From contig VIRH01000137.1 in NCBI GenBank assembly GCA_008107755.1, positions 310,001 to 374,000 of the forward strand: 64,000 nucleotides of DNA, written 5' to 3'. A model generated the notes under the pieces. That model worked only from the letters and a program-made list of their open reading frames with translations, was not told the DNA's origin and searched no databases. Shown piece by piece: positions 34,889 to 42,889 of the stretch (position 1 is its first letter; the number at the start of each line of letters is the position of its first letter). Both the position numbers and the translations under genes were made by a program. Source of the DNA: Rhodobacterales bacterium (GTDB lineage Bacteria; Pseudomonadota; Alphaproteobacteria; Rhizobiales; Stappiaceae).

Positions 34889-35881
34889 TCACGAGAGGTT
34901 GAGCATTTCTGCGGCGGTTTGAGAGCAGGTTGCGACATGGGTGGCGTAGCCACCGCGGATGGCGGCCAGCATCGGCCTCGCTCTTTCGGGGCCGGAGCCG
35001 ACCAGGAGGCCCATGTCCTTGTTCCTCATCTGGTCGAGGGTAACCGCGATCATGCGGTCCTCGATTTCGCGGTTGAGCCCGTTGCCGTCATGGTCGATCA
35101 GGCGGCCGCAGATGACACCGACAGCGCCGCGCTCCGCGCAGGCGTCGACCTCCGACAGATCGAGCAGACCGGTGTGGACCACATGGCTGTCGGCCGCGCA
35201 GGTGCCACAGGCGAAGATCGTCTTGTTGCAGTCGGCAACCGCATCGAGCTGCATGCGGATGACGGGTTCCTGCCTGAGACGGTCAACAAGGTCACGGTCG
35301 GACAGCAGCAGCGGCACATGAAGGTTGACGCAATGCGCGCCGTAGCGGCGGGCGAGTGTCGCGGAACAGGTTTCCGCGGCAAAGCCGAGCGCGGCCGGGC
35401 GCGAGCCCACCAGCTGGACCACGGTCAGCCCCTCGACGGTCACTCTTGGAGCCGCCTCGGCGACCCGGTAGACGGTTTCGCCCCAGGCAACGCCCAGCCG
35501 ATCACCCGGCTGCAGCAGGCCGGGCAGCCAGTCCGCGACCACACGCGTGACCCGGTCGAGCGACTGAGCGGAGCCGGCCGGCGATGTCGGGACGACGATG
35601 GCATCCTGCAGCCCGAACCGGTCGACCAGCCTGCGGGCGAGTTCCTGGTTCTTGAAAATGTCAGTATCGAGGGTGATGCGGACATAATCCCGCCGGCGCG
35701 CCTCGGAGAGGTAGTTCACGACGGTGGCGCGCGAGATGCCGAGCTGCTCGGCAATCTCGTTCTGGTTCATGCCCTCCTGGTAATAACACCAGGTCACCTC
35801 GATGATCGCCTCGTCCTGGGAGCGGGCCCGCATGACAGCCTTGCCTTCGGTCTGGCGAAACCTTCCCGAACCGGACGTCAT
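34889..35881 (-). CDS. SorC/DeoR-type sugar-phosphate-responsive regulator
   Basis: 330 residues. N-terminal helix-turn-helix (YYQEGMNQNEIAEQLGISRA) and a large C-terminal sugar-binding domain of the SorC/CggR type (VGVAWGETVYRVAE..., LVQLVGSRP, VGVICGRLIDHDG). These repressors are released by phosphorylated sugars, here most simply the MtnK or MtnA product. ATG overlaps the mtnA stop (ATGA) and its stop overlaps the aldolase start, so the regulator sits inside the pathway operon and is probably autoregulated through the operator at 38325-38339. Confidence 0.88.
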   Translation of the reverse strand: MTSGSGRFRQTEGKAVMRARSQDEAIIEVTWCYYQEGMNQNEIAEQLGISRATVVNYLSEARRRDYVRITLDTDIFKNQELARRLVDRFGLQDAIVVPTSPAGSAQSLDRVTRVVADWLPGLLQPGDRLGVAWGETVYRVAEAAPRVTVEGLTVVQLVGSRPAALGFAAETCSATLARRYGAHCVNLHVPLLLSDRDLVDRLRQEPVIRMQLDAVADCNKTIFACGTCAADSHVVHTGLLDLSEVDACAERGAVGVICGRLIDHDGNGLNREIEDRMIAVTLDQMRNKDMGLLVGSGPERARPMLAAIRGGYATHVATCSQTAAEMLNLS

Positions 35882-36987
35882 GCGCTTTTGGCGACCTTCG
35901 CCAGATCCGGGAAGAGAGCCGCAAGACCCTCCGGCGTCGCCTCGCACACACCCCGTTCCGTAATCAGGCCGGTGACGAGATGGTTGGGCGTCACGTCGAA
36001 CGCCGGGTTGCCGCCGGGCGTGCCTTGAGGCGTGACCTGAACCTGGCCAATGGTGCCGTCCTCGGCGAGGCCCTGAATATGGGTGACCTCCCGCTCCTGC
36101 CGTTCCTCGATCGGGATCTCGGCAACGCCGTCGTCCACGCTCCAGTCGATGGTCGGCGATGGCAGCGCCACGTAGAAAGGCACGTTGTTGGCCTTCGCCG
36201 CGAGTGCCTTCAGGTAGGTGCCGATCTTGTTGCAGACATCGCCGCGCCGGGTTGTCCGGTCGGTGCCGACGATGACCATGTCGACCTGGCCGTGCTGCAT
36301 CAGGTGACCGCCGGCATTGTCGGTGATGTAGGTGTGCGGAATGCCGTGGCTACCAAGTTCCCAGGAGGTCAGTGCACCCTGGTTCCGCGGGCGTGTCTCG
36401 TCCACCCACACATGGATCGGAATGCCGGCGTCATGGGCATGATACATCGGGCTGGTCGCCGTGCCCCAGTCGACCGTCGCGATCCAGCCGGCGTTGCAGT
36501 GGGTCAGGAGACGAACCGGCTCGCCATCCTTCTTGGTGGCTGCGATCTTGCGGATGATCTCAAGGCCGTTGAGGCCGATGTTGCGGCAGATCTCGACATC
36601 CTCGTCGGAAATCTCGTGCGCCAGCTTGAGAGCAGCAGCTGCGCGCTCGCCCTCCGGCAGCTTCTTCAGATGGGCGCGGCAGCGGTTGAGCGCCCAGCGC
36701 AGGTTGATCGCGGTCGGCCGGGTCTTGTCGAGATATTCCCAGGCCTCGTCCAGATGAGCGTCGGACGGATCGATTTTCGCAGCAAGTGCCATGCCGTAAG
36801 CCGCCGTCGCACCGATGAGAGGTGCGCCGCGCACGCGCATTTCCACGATCGCGTCCGCGAACTCCTCAAGCGTATCGACCTGCTGAATGCTGAAGTCGTG
36901 CGGCAGCCAGCGCTGATCGATGATCTGCAGTGCGCCGCGTTCATCATCCCACCAAAGGGAGCGGTAATGTTTGCCGTTGACCTTCAT
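35878..36987 (-). CDS. mtnA: S-methyl-5-thioribose-1-phosphate isomerase (MtnA-like)
   Basis: 369 residues, usual length. Aldose-ketose isomerase of the eIF2B-like fold: MRVRGAPLIGATAAYGMAL (phosphate site), LLTHCNAGW with the catalytic Cys, and VIVGTDRTTRRGDVCNKIGTY with the catalytic Asp. Converts MTR-1-phosphate (or 5-deoxyribose-1-phosphate) to the ribulose form. AAGGA before ATG 36987, which overlaps the mtnK stop by four bases. No mtnB/C/D genes of the full methionine salvage pathway follow; an aldolase does, so the pathway is probably the DHAP shunt. Confidence 0.92.
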   Translation of the reverse strand: MKVNGKHYRSLWWDDERGALQIIDQRWLPHDFSIQQVDTLEEFADAIVEMRVRGAPLIGATAAYGMALAAKIDPSDAHLDEAWEYLDKTRPTAINLRWALNRCRAHLKKLPEGERAAAALKLAHEISDEDVEICRNIGLNGLEIIRKIAATKKDGEPVRLLTHCNAGWIATVDWGTATSPMYHAHDAGIPIHVWVDETRPRNQGALTSWELGSHGIPHTYITDNAGGHLMQHGQVDMVIVGTDRTTRRGDVCNKIGTYLKALAAKANNVPFYVALPSPTIDWSVDDGVAEIPIEERQEREVTHIQGLAEDGTIGQVQVTPQGTPGGNPAFDVTPNHLVTGLITERGVCEATPEGLAALFPDLAKVAKSA

Positions 36988-38270
36988 AGGATGTCCTTTG
37001 CGTTGAACTGGCGTGCCAGGTTGAGAAGCATTTGGGTCGATCCGATCGTTTCCGCCCGGAGAACGAGTTCGGTGCCCATGGCAAGGTTGCGCACCTCGAG
37101 ACGGCATTTCAGCGCTTCGTCCGAGATCTCCTCGAAATCCGCGTTATGGGCCAGCGACAGGGTGCGCCGGTGCATCTCGATGCCGCAGATGGCGAGCGCA
37201 TCCTTGCGGATATCCGCCAGGACGCCCGCGCAGATATCGGCGGAAGACTGGCCCTGATCCTCGAACAGGGCCGCAGGATACAGCATGCCCGTTCGCTCAT
37301 GGGTCCAAAGATGCGTGAACTCGGCCTCGAAGGTCGAGAGCGTCTCGTCGATGACCGAGAGGATCCACTCCTGGTAAATGTCCAGATCGGCTTCCTCGCG
37401 GTGGGCCGGCTGGCTGAGATAAGCCATCAGGAAATTGGCGACGAGCATGCCGATATCGAAGCCGAGCGGACCGTACTGGACGAATTCGGGGTCAATGACC
37501 CGGCTGTCGTTATCGGTCGACATGATGGATCCGCTATGCAGGTCACCATGGACCATCGTCTCGGTGTTGGACGCGAATTTCATCAGCATGCGCTGCGCAC
37601 GGGCCTTGAGCTCCCTGTTGGCCCGCAAGTCCTTCACAACCTCTTCCAACCCTTCGGAATGGTGGTTCATCTCCGCAGCGTAATAGGGATCGGTGAAGAC
37701 AAGCGCTTCTGTAATCGCCGGAATTTCCACATTGCCTGCAAAAAGGGCGACGTCGCTTTTCTTGTCCGCGCTCTTCATTGACAATTCGGAACCGCGAAAG
37801 GCGGTGCGGGCACAGAAGCGGCCGAGAAACGGCCCGAGGCCATCGACCTTCTCGCCGTCGATCAGCTTGCGCCGCAGGATCTTGTGCGGCGACAGATATT
37901 CCATCACGATCAGCGCCTGCGCTTCATCGAAGTAATAAACCTCGGGCACCGAACCTGGGTCGCGCTCGGCCTGACGCACCAGCGCGTTGTTCTCATAAAA
38001 TGCACGGTAGAGCGGAAGCGGCCAGCTGTCGCCGACAAGGCGCACATAGGGCAGCGCCTGCTTGACGATGACGGTGCCCTTCGGCCCCTCGACGATGAAA
38101 ACGAGGTTGAGATTGCCATCGCCGACTTCCCGCACCGTCCAGCTTGCGGGGTCCGTTCCAACCCGTTCGGCGATGGCGGGCACCACGGACAGGCGCTCGC
38201 CAAGCTCATCGGGAGTCAGCGGTTTGTAGACGGCAGTTTGCGCTTTGGGGTCTAGGTCTGGCTTGTCCAT
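36984..38270 (-). CDS. mtnK: S-methyl-5-thioribose kinase (MtnK-like)
   Basis: About 428 residues, normal for MtnK, of the APH/choline-kinase fold: IVKQALPYVRLVG (ATP Lys), MVHGDLHSGSIM (catalytic loop) and VIDPEFVQYGPLGFDIG (metal-binding DPE). Phosphorylates C1 of methylthioribose; related kinases also take 5-deoxyribose. Start not certain: ATG 38270 has GGGAGGAAAA 11-13 bases upstream; ATG 38291 is the alternative. First gene of its operon and divergent from a ribose-type importer, so it would act on an imported free sugar. Confidence 0.9.
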   Translation of the reverse strand: MDKPDLDPKAQTAVYKPLTPDELGERLSVVPAIAERVGTDPASWTVREVGDGNLNLVFIVEGPKGTVIVKQALPYVRLVGDSWPLPLYRAFYENNALVRQAERDPGSVPEVYYFDEAQALIVMEYLSPHKILRRKLIDGEKVDGLGPFLGRFCARTAFRGSELSMKSADKKSDVALFAGNVEIPAITEALVFTDPYYAAEMNHHSEGLEEVVKDLRANRELKARAQRMLMKFASNTETMVHGDLHSGSIMSTDNDSRVIDPEFVQYGPLGFDIGMLVANFLMAYLSQPAHREEADLDIYQEWILSVIDETLSTFEAEFTHLWTHERTGMLYPAALFEDQGQSSADICAGVLADIRKDALAICGIEMHRRTLSLAHNADFEEISDEALKCRLEVRNLAMGTELVLRAETIGSTQMLLNLARQFNAKDIL

Positions 38271-38323
38271 ATCGGCGTTTTTTCCTCCCATGGTGCCCCG
38301 AATAAAAATCAAGATTATTCAAA

Positions 38324-38363
38324 AGTCAACCGAGTTGACAAATGCCTATCGAGCGTGTTGTAA
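38324..38363. promoter_or_regulatory. Shared divergent promoter/operator of the MTR/deoxyribose module
   Basis: A perfect dyad GTCAAC-CGA-GTTGAC (38325-38339) lies between mtnK and the importer genes. Its right arm is the -35 TTGACA (38335-38340) of a rightward promoter with TTGTAA (38358-38363) after 17 bases; its left arm gives a leftward -35 TTGACT (38324-38329). One bound repressor, most likely the SorC-type protein, could shut both operons. Confidence 0.7.
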
Positions 38364-38408
38364 CTTTGGCAAGCGAGAGAGGAGCTCGCCAAAACATTGG
38401 GAGGAAAG

Positions 38409-39983
38409 GTGGTCAAAGTCACCTGCAAACTGAGCGGTCTGGAGAAGTCCTTCGGACGCAACCACGTGTTGCGCGGGATTGACCTGGAGCTGCGGTCCGG
38501 TGAGGTCACGGCCCTCATGGGAGCGAACGGCGCCGGCAAATCGACGCTGGTCAAGGTGCTGTGCGGATATCACTTCGCCGATGCCGGCAAGATGGAACTC
38601 GCCGGAAAGCCCTATTCCCCGACTGACGCCGCCGACGCCATTTCCAAGGGCGTCGTCACCGTGCACCAGTCCATCGACGACGGTGTCATTCCCGATCTGG
38701 ACGTCGCGACAAACCTGACCCTGGACCGCCTGACGGAACCCGGCGTCGGCCTGTTCGTGAACGACCGAAAGCTTCGCCGGCAGGCCCGTGAGGTTGCCGA
38801 GAGCATGGGCCTGACCATGGACGTGCGCACCCGTGTCGCGGATCTGGACGTTGCCGACCGTCAGATGATCGCCATTGCAAGGGCCATGGCACGGGCGCCC
38901 AAGCTGCTGATCCTCGACGAACCGACCTCTTCCCTCTCCGCCTCCGAGGCAGATCGCCTGTTCGCGCTGATCGACCGGCTGCGGGCGGAAGGCGTCGCCA
39001 TTCTCTACATTTCGCACCGCATGTCCGATATCCGCCGGGTGGCCGACAGGATCGTCTCCATGCGCGACGGCGCGATTTCCGGCGTGTTCGAGAGCGACCC
39101 GCTGGACTATGTCGGCGCGGTCAACGCGATGCTTGGTCATCAGATGACCGAAGTCGACATCGATCCGGTCTCCGGCGGCAAGCCGGTTCTCGAGGCCCGT
39201 GACCTGCGTCTCTTCGAGGACAGCCCGCCCATCACCTTCACCGCACGCGAGGGCGAGGTCATCGCCTTTACCGGACTTCTGGGCAGCGGGACGACCGAGC
39301 TTGCGGAAGTGATCTTCGGCCTTGCGGAAGCTTCTGCGGGCGAGCTGATGCTTGACGGCAAGCCTTACCGTCCCGCCAGCGCGTCCGACGCGGTGACCAA
39401 GGGCGTCTTCATGTCGCCCAAGGACCGCAGCGTGAATGCGGTGGTCGCCGATTTCGACATCGCCAACAACATGACGCTGCCGTTCCTGAAAGCGTTCAGC
39501 CGGTTCTCGTTCCTGAGCGAACGCGCCCAGAGAGAGGCGACGAGCGAGATGATCTCGCGGATCGGCGTCAAGTGTCAAAGCGAACGGGACGGGATCGGCA
39601 CGCTGTCGGGCGGCAACCAGCAGAAGGTCATGATCGGTCGCTGGCTGCTGAAGGCCTCGCGCGTGCTGCTGCTGGATGAACCGTTCCAGGGCGTCGACAT
39701 CGGCGCACGGCGCGACATCGGTCACTACATTCGCCAGACGGCAGCGGGCCGGACGACGCTGGTGTTCGTCGCCGAAATCGACGAGGCGCTGGAGATTGCC
39801 GACCGCATCATCGTTCTCAACGAGGCTGCGATCGCAGGTGAATACGTCAACCGGAACGTCGACCTGAACAGCCTGGTCGCGGATGTCTCCGGCCCCGGTC
39901 GAAGCCGCACGCCGACCCCGCCGGGCGGCGTGCCGACAGCTCAAGCCCAATCCACGCTTCAAAATCAGGCATCGGCAGGATGA
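38409..39983 (+). CDS. Sugar ABC transporter ATPase, RbsA type (double)
   Basis: 524 residues with two NBDs. NBD1: Walker A GANGAGKST, Walker B LLILDEPTSSLSAS, with a degenerate signature LDVADRQ. NBD2: degenerate Walker A GLLGSGTTE, intact signature LSGGNQQK and LLLDEPFQGVD; this asymmetry is normal for RbsA/XylG/MglA. GTG at 38409 has GGGAGG 4 bases upstream. Overlaps the permease gene by four bases. It powers import of a pentose-like sugar, plausibly methylthioribose or 5-deoxyribose given the divergent kinase. Confidence 0.93.
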   Translation: MVKVTCKLSGLEKSFGRNHVLRGIDLELRSGEVTALMGANGAGKSTLVKVLCGYHFADAGKMELAGKPYSPTDAADAISKGVVTVHQSIDDGVIPDLDVATNLTLDRLTEPGVGLFVNDRKLRRQAREVAESMGLTMDVRTRVADLDVADRQMIAIARAMARAPKLLILDEPTSSLSASEADRLFALIDRLRAEGVAILYISHRMSDIRRVADRIVSMRDGAISGVFESDPLDYVGAVNAMLGHQMTEVDIDPVSGGKPVLEARDLRLFEDSPPITFTAREGEVIAFTGLLGSGTTELAEVIFGLAEASAGELMLDGKPYRPASASDAVTKGVFMSPKDRSVNAVVADFDIANNMTLPFLKAFSRFSFLSERAQREATSEMISRIGVKCQSERDGIGTLSGGNQQKVMIGRWLLKASRVLLLDEPFQGVDIGARRDIGHYIRQTAAGRTTLVFVAEIDEALEIADRIIVLNEAAIAGEYVNRNVDLNSLVADVSGPGRSRTPTPPGGVPTAQAQSTLQNQASAG

Positions 39984-41008
39984 AATCGGATAACATGAAC
40001 AAAAGTGCTCTAGACCTTGCCATCCGCTACGGCTTCATCGTGCTGCTGTGCGGCCTTGCCCTGTTCTTCAGTCTCTATGCCAGTGGTTTCGCCAGCCCGC
40101 GTTCCGCCGTCTTCATTTTCCAGTCGGTCGCCATCACCGGCATTCTCGCCCTCGGCGTGACCTGTACGCTTGTCGTCGGCGGCTTCGACCTGTCGATCGG
40201 TTCGGTCGCGACCTCGGCCCTGATGCTGTCGGCCTATTCGATGGTCATCCTCGAACAGTCTGCGCTCGTCGCCGTTCTGCTGTGCCTTGCGATGGGCGCG
40301 CTTGTCGGCCTGATCAACGGAATTCTCATCGTCAAGATGCGGGTTCCGGACCTACTGGCGACGCTTGGCATGATGTTCCTGCTGATCGGACTTCAGCGTA
40401 TCCCGACCCAGGGCAATTCCATCGCCACCGGCATGAGCCTTCCCGACGGCTCGGTCGCCGAAGGCACCTTCTCCGCCGCGTTCCTGTGGCTCGGCCGGCA
40501 TCGGTTCGACCTCTTTCTCGACCGCCTGCTGCCGGTCCCGGTGGTCCTCTTCCTGCTGATCGCCCTGATCATCTGGCTGTTCCTCGGCTACACCCGGCAC
40601 GGCAGGCTGATGTATGCCATCGGCTCCAACGAGCGGGCCGCCGGGCTCGTCGGCACCAATGTGCAGCGCTACAAGATCGTCGCCTACATGATCTCCGGCA
40701 TGCTGGCCTCTGTCGGCGGCATTCTTCTGGCCGCCCGGCTCGGCCGCGGCGACATCGCCTCCGGCAACAACCTTCTGCTCGACAGCGTCGCGGCGGCGCT
40801 GATCGGCTTCGCGGTTCTCGGGGCCGCGCGTCCAAACGCCTTCGGCACGGCGGCGGGCGCCCTCTTCGTCGGCATTCTTCTTCAGGGGCTGACCATGATG
40901 AACGCCCCCTACTACATGCAGGATTTCGTCAAGGGCGTCGTACTTGTCGCTGCCCTTGTCTTCACGTTCTACCTGTCCTCGCGGCGCGGTGGCAGGAAAA
41001 CAGCGTGA
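39980..41008 (+). CDS. Sugar ABC transporter permease, RbsC type
   Basis: 342 residues, about ten membrane helices of the BPD_transp_2 family (RbsC/XylH). The cytoplasmic coupling region with RAAGLVGTNVQRYKIVAYMISG is typical. Likely a homodimer in the membrane with one RbsA-type dimeric ATPase. ATG overlaps the ATPase stop (ATGA). Only one permease gene is present, as in rbs operons. Confidence 0.93.
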   Translation: MKSDNMNKSALDLAIRYGFIVLLCGLALFFSLYASGFASPRSAVFIFQSVAITGILALGVTCTLVVGGFDLSIGSVATSALMLSAYSMVILEQSALVAVLLCLAMGALVGLINGILIVKMRVPDLLATLGMMFLLIGLQRIPTQGNSIATGMSLPDGSVAEGTFSAAFLWLGRHRFDLFLDRLLPVPVVLFLLIALIIWLFLGYTRHGRLMYAIGSNERAAGLVGTNVQRYKIVAYMISGMLASVGGILLAARLGRGDIASGNNLLLDSVAAALIGFAVLGAARPNAFGTAAGALFVGILLQGLTMMNAPYYMQDFVKGVVLVAALVFTFYLSSRRGGRKTA

Positions 41009-41051
41009 CGCCCCTTTGAGACGGGCGCCGTTCATATCGGGAGGAAACAAC

Positions 41052-42095
41052 ATGCTCAGACGTGAATTCATGAAGCTGGCGGTCGCCGCCGGGCTGGGGC
41101 TCTCGGCAAGCGGTGCCGCGCTTGCCGCCGACATGCCGGCGCCCTTCGACAAGCCGGAAGACGTCAAGATCGCGCTGGTGCGCTACCTTTCGACCGGTGA
41201 CTTCTTCCAGTCCTATCTCTCGGGCGTTGAAAAGCAGGCGGAAGCCCTCGGCGTCGACCTGCGCGTTCTGGACAGCCGTCAGGATGCAGCGCTTCAGGCC
41301 GACATGGTCGACCAGGCGATCGCGCTCGGCGTCGACGGCATCATCATCCAGCACGGCCTGACCGAGTCCATGAAGGCCGCCGCCCAGCGCGCGGTCGATG
41401 CGGGCATCAAGGTCGTCGCCTTCGACGTCGACGTGGAGAACGATGCCGTGCCGCAGGTCGAACAGTCGGACTACCTGCTGGGCAAGATGGCGCTGGAACA
41501 GGCGATCAAGGACAATGGCGACAGCTTCACTGCCGGCTACGTCTATGTCCCGGGCATCGCCCCGCTCGACCGTCGCGACGTTGCCTGGAAGGAGGTCAAG
41601 GAAGCCAACCCGGGCATCACGGAAGCGGCCATGTTTGGCACGCTGGACAACCCGATCGCGAACTCGGTCGCCAACCAGGCGCGCTCTATCCTGCAGGCAA
41701 ACCCGAACATCTCCGTCGTCTTCGCGCCTTATGACGAGTTCGCCAAGGGCGTGAAGATCGCCGTTGACGAAGCCGGCCTCAGCCAGGACATCGACATCTA
41801 TTCTGCCGATGTCTCGACCGCCGACATCTCCGCCATGCGCGAGCCGGATTCCGCCTGGGCGGCCACGGTCGCGACCAACCCGGCCGTCGTCGGTGAAGTC
41901 AGCGTGCGCACCCTTGCGCTGATGCTGGCCGGTGAAGACCCGGACGCGCAGGTGGTCGTTCCGCCGACCCTGATCACCCAGGAGTTCCTGAACGAAAACG
42001 ACGTCAAGAACATGGATGATCTCGGCGAGAAGATGCCCCAGTTCCGGCATGCCGACGTTTCCGTCGCAGAATGGATTCCGCTGCCGAAGCGCTGA
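41052..42095 (+). CDS. Sugar-binding periplasmic protein, RbsB type
   Basis: 347 residues. N-terminal signal MLRREFMKLAVAAGLGLSAS ending in ALA, with RREFMK resembling a twin-arginine motif. The mature part is a type 1 periplasmic binding fold (sugar-binding domain): DQAIALGVDGIIIQHG, VDAGIKVVAFDVDVEND, VFAPYDEFAKG. GGGAGGAAA 6 bases before the ATG. Receptor of the importer; ligand expected to be a 5-modified ribose from the gene context. A strong terminator follows. Confidence 0.93.
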   Translation: MLRREFMKLAVAAGLGLSASGAALAADMPAPFDKPEDVKIALVRYLSTGDFFQSYLSGVEKQAEALGVDLRVLDSRQDAALQADMVDQAIALGVDGIIIQHGLTESMKAAAQRAVDAGIKVVAFDVDVENDAVPQVEQSDYLLGKMALEQAIKDNGDSFTAGYVYVPGIAPLDRRDVAWKEVKEANPGITEAAMFGTLDNPIANSVANQARSILQANPNISVVFAPYDEFAKGVKIAVDEAGLSQDIDIYSADVSTADISAMREPDSAWAATVATNPAVVGEVSVRTLALMLAGEDPDAQVVVPPTLITQEFLNENDVKNMDDLGEKMPQFRHADVSVAEWIPLPKR

Positions 42096-42119
42096 ACCCT
42101 TGCCCTTGCACAACGGAAG

Positions 42120-42148
42120 AGCCCGGTGTCGATACACCGGGCTTTTTT
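42120..42148 (+). terminator. Terminator of the sugar importer operon
   Basis: AGCCCGGTGT-CGAT-ACACCGGGCT: perfect 10-bp stem with a 4-base loop followed by six T. Strong intrinsic terminator. Confidence 0.95.
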
Positions 42149-42291
42149 CATGGCGGCGTGCCTTGCAGTTGACGCTTCTTTTCCGGTCTCCCGGTTTTTT
42201 GTGAACGACGCGAGACAAGCCGACTTCTGATCGTGTCCGTGCCCCGAGCACGATCCTTCATGAAATTTTGCTTGATTCTTTCATTTTATAA

Positions 42292-42318
42292 CGTGAAATT
42301 ATCTATAGTTTTTTCACG
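42292..42318 (+). promoter_or_regulatory. Probable operator around the promoter of the XRE-cupin gene
   Basis: CGTGAAA (42292-42298) and TTTCACG (42312-42318) form a 7-bp dyad with a 13-base AT-rich spacer containing a -10-like TATAGT (42304-42309), ten bases before the ATG region of the regulator. A bound dimer would cover the -10, so autorepression is plausible. Confidence 0.55.
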
Positions 42319-42327
42319 AGAGCTCTC

Positions 42328-42879
42328 ATGTCATCCACGCTGGGAAACGATCTGCGTCAATTGCGCAAGCTGAAGGGCTTCACCCTGACCGAGCTTGCGT
42401 CCCTTACCGGCCGCTCGGTCGGCTGGCACAGCCAGATCGAACGGGATCTCTCGACCCCAAGCATCAGGGAACTGGAAAGCCTTGCGCAGATCTTCGACGT
42501 TCCCCTGTCGATCCTGTTCGGCTCGCCCGATGCGGATGCGCGCGAAAGCGGGCGGATCGTGCGCGGTGGCCACAGACGCGTCATCGGCGAGCGCGAAAAC
42601 GGACTGATCGAGGAACTGCTCTCGCCGGATCTCACCGACAGCTTCGAGGTCATCCACTCGACCTTCCTGCCCGGAACCGAGTGCGGCAACGAGATCGTCC
42701 GTGCAACACAGGAGCTCGCCTTCTTGGTTTCCGGAAAGCTGGACATCCAGCTGGACGGCGAAGCCTTCACTGTTTCGGCCGGCGACAGCTTCCGTCTGCG
42801 CGGAACCGTCTTTCGCTGGGCCAATCCCTACTCCGATCCGGCGATTGCCGTCTGGGTCATTTCCCCTCCCGTCTATTGA
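42328..42879 (+). CDS. XRE family regulator with cupin domain
   Basis: 183 residues: HTH_3 domain (LRKLKGFTLTELASLTGRSVGWHSQIER, about 10-40) and a C-terminal cupin_2 barrel (about 110-180, ELAFLVSGKLDIQLDGEAF). Such regulators often sit beside amine or amino acid catabolic genes and sense a small ligand in the cupin. The flavoprotein gene starts 11 bases after its stop, so the two form an operon and the flavoprotein substrate is the likely effector. Confidence 0.88.
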   Translation: MSSTLGNDLRQLRKLKGFTLTELASLTGRSVGWHSQIERDLSTPSIRELESLAQIFDVPLSILFGSPDADARESGRIVRGGHRRVIGERENGLIEELLSPDLTDSFEVIHSTFLPGTECGNEIVRATQELAFLVSGKLDIQLDGEAFTVSAGDSFRLRGTVFRWANPYSDPAIAVWVISPPVY

Positions 42880-42889
42880 GAGGCGTTTC

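Noticed and set aside
38346..39962. 538-codon minus-strand frame opposite the sugar ABC ATPase
   Set aside because: The plus strand carries Walker and signature motifs; the antisense product has no recognisable fold.
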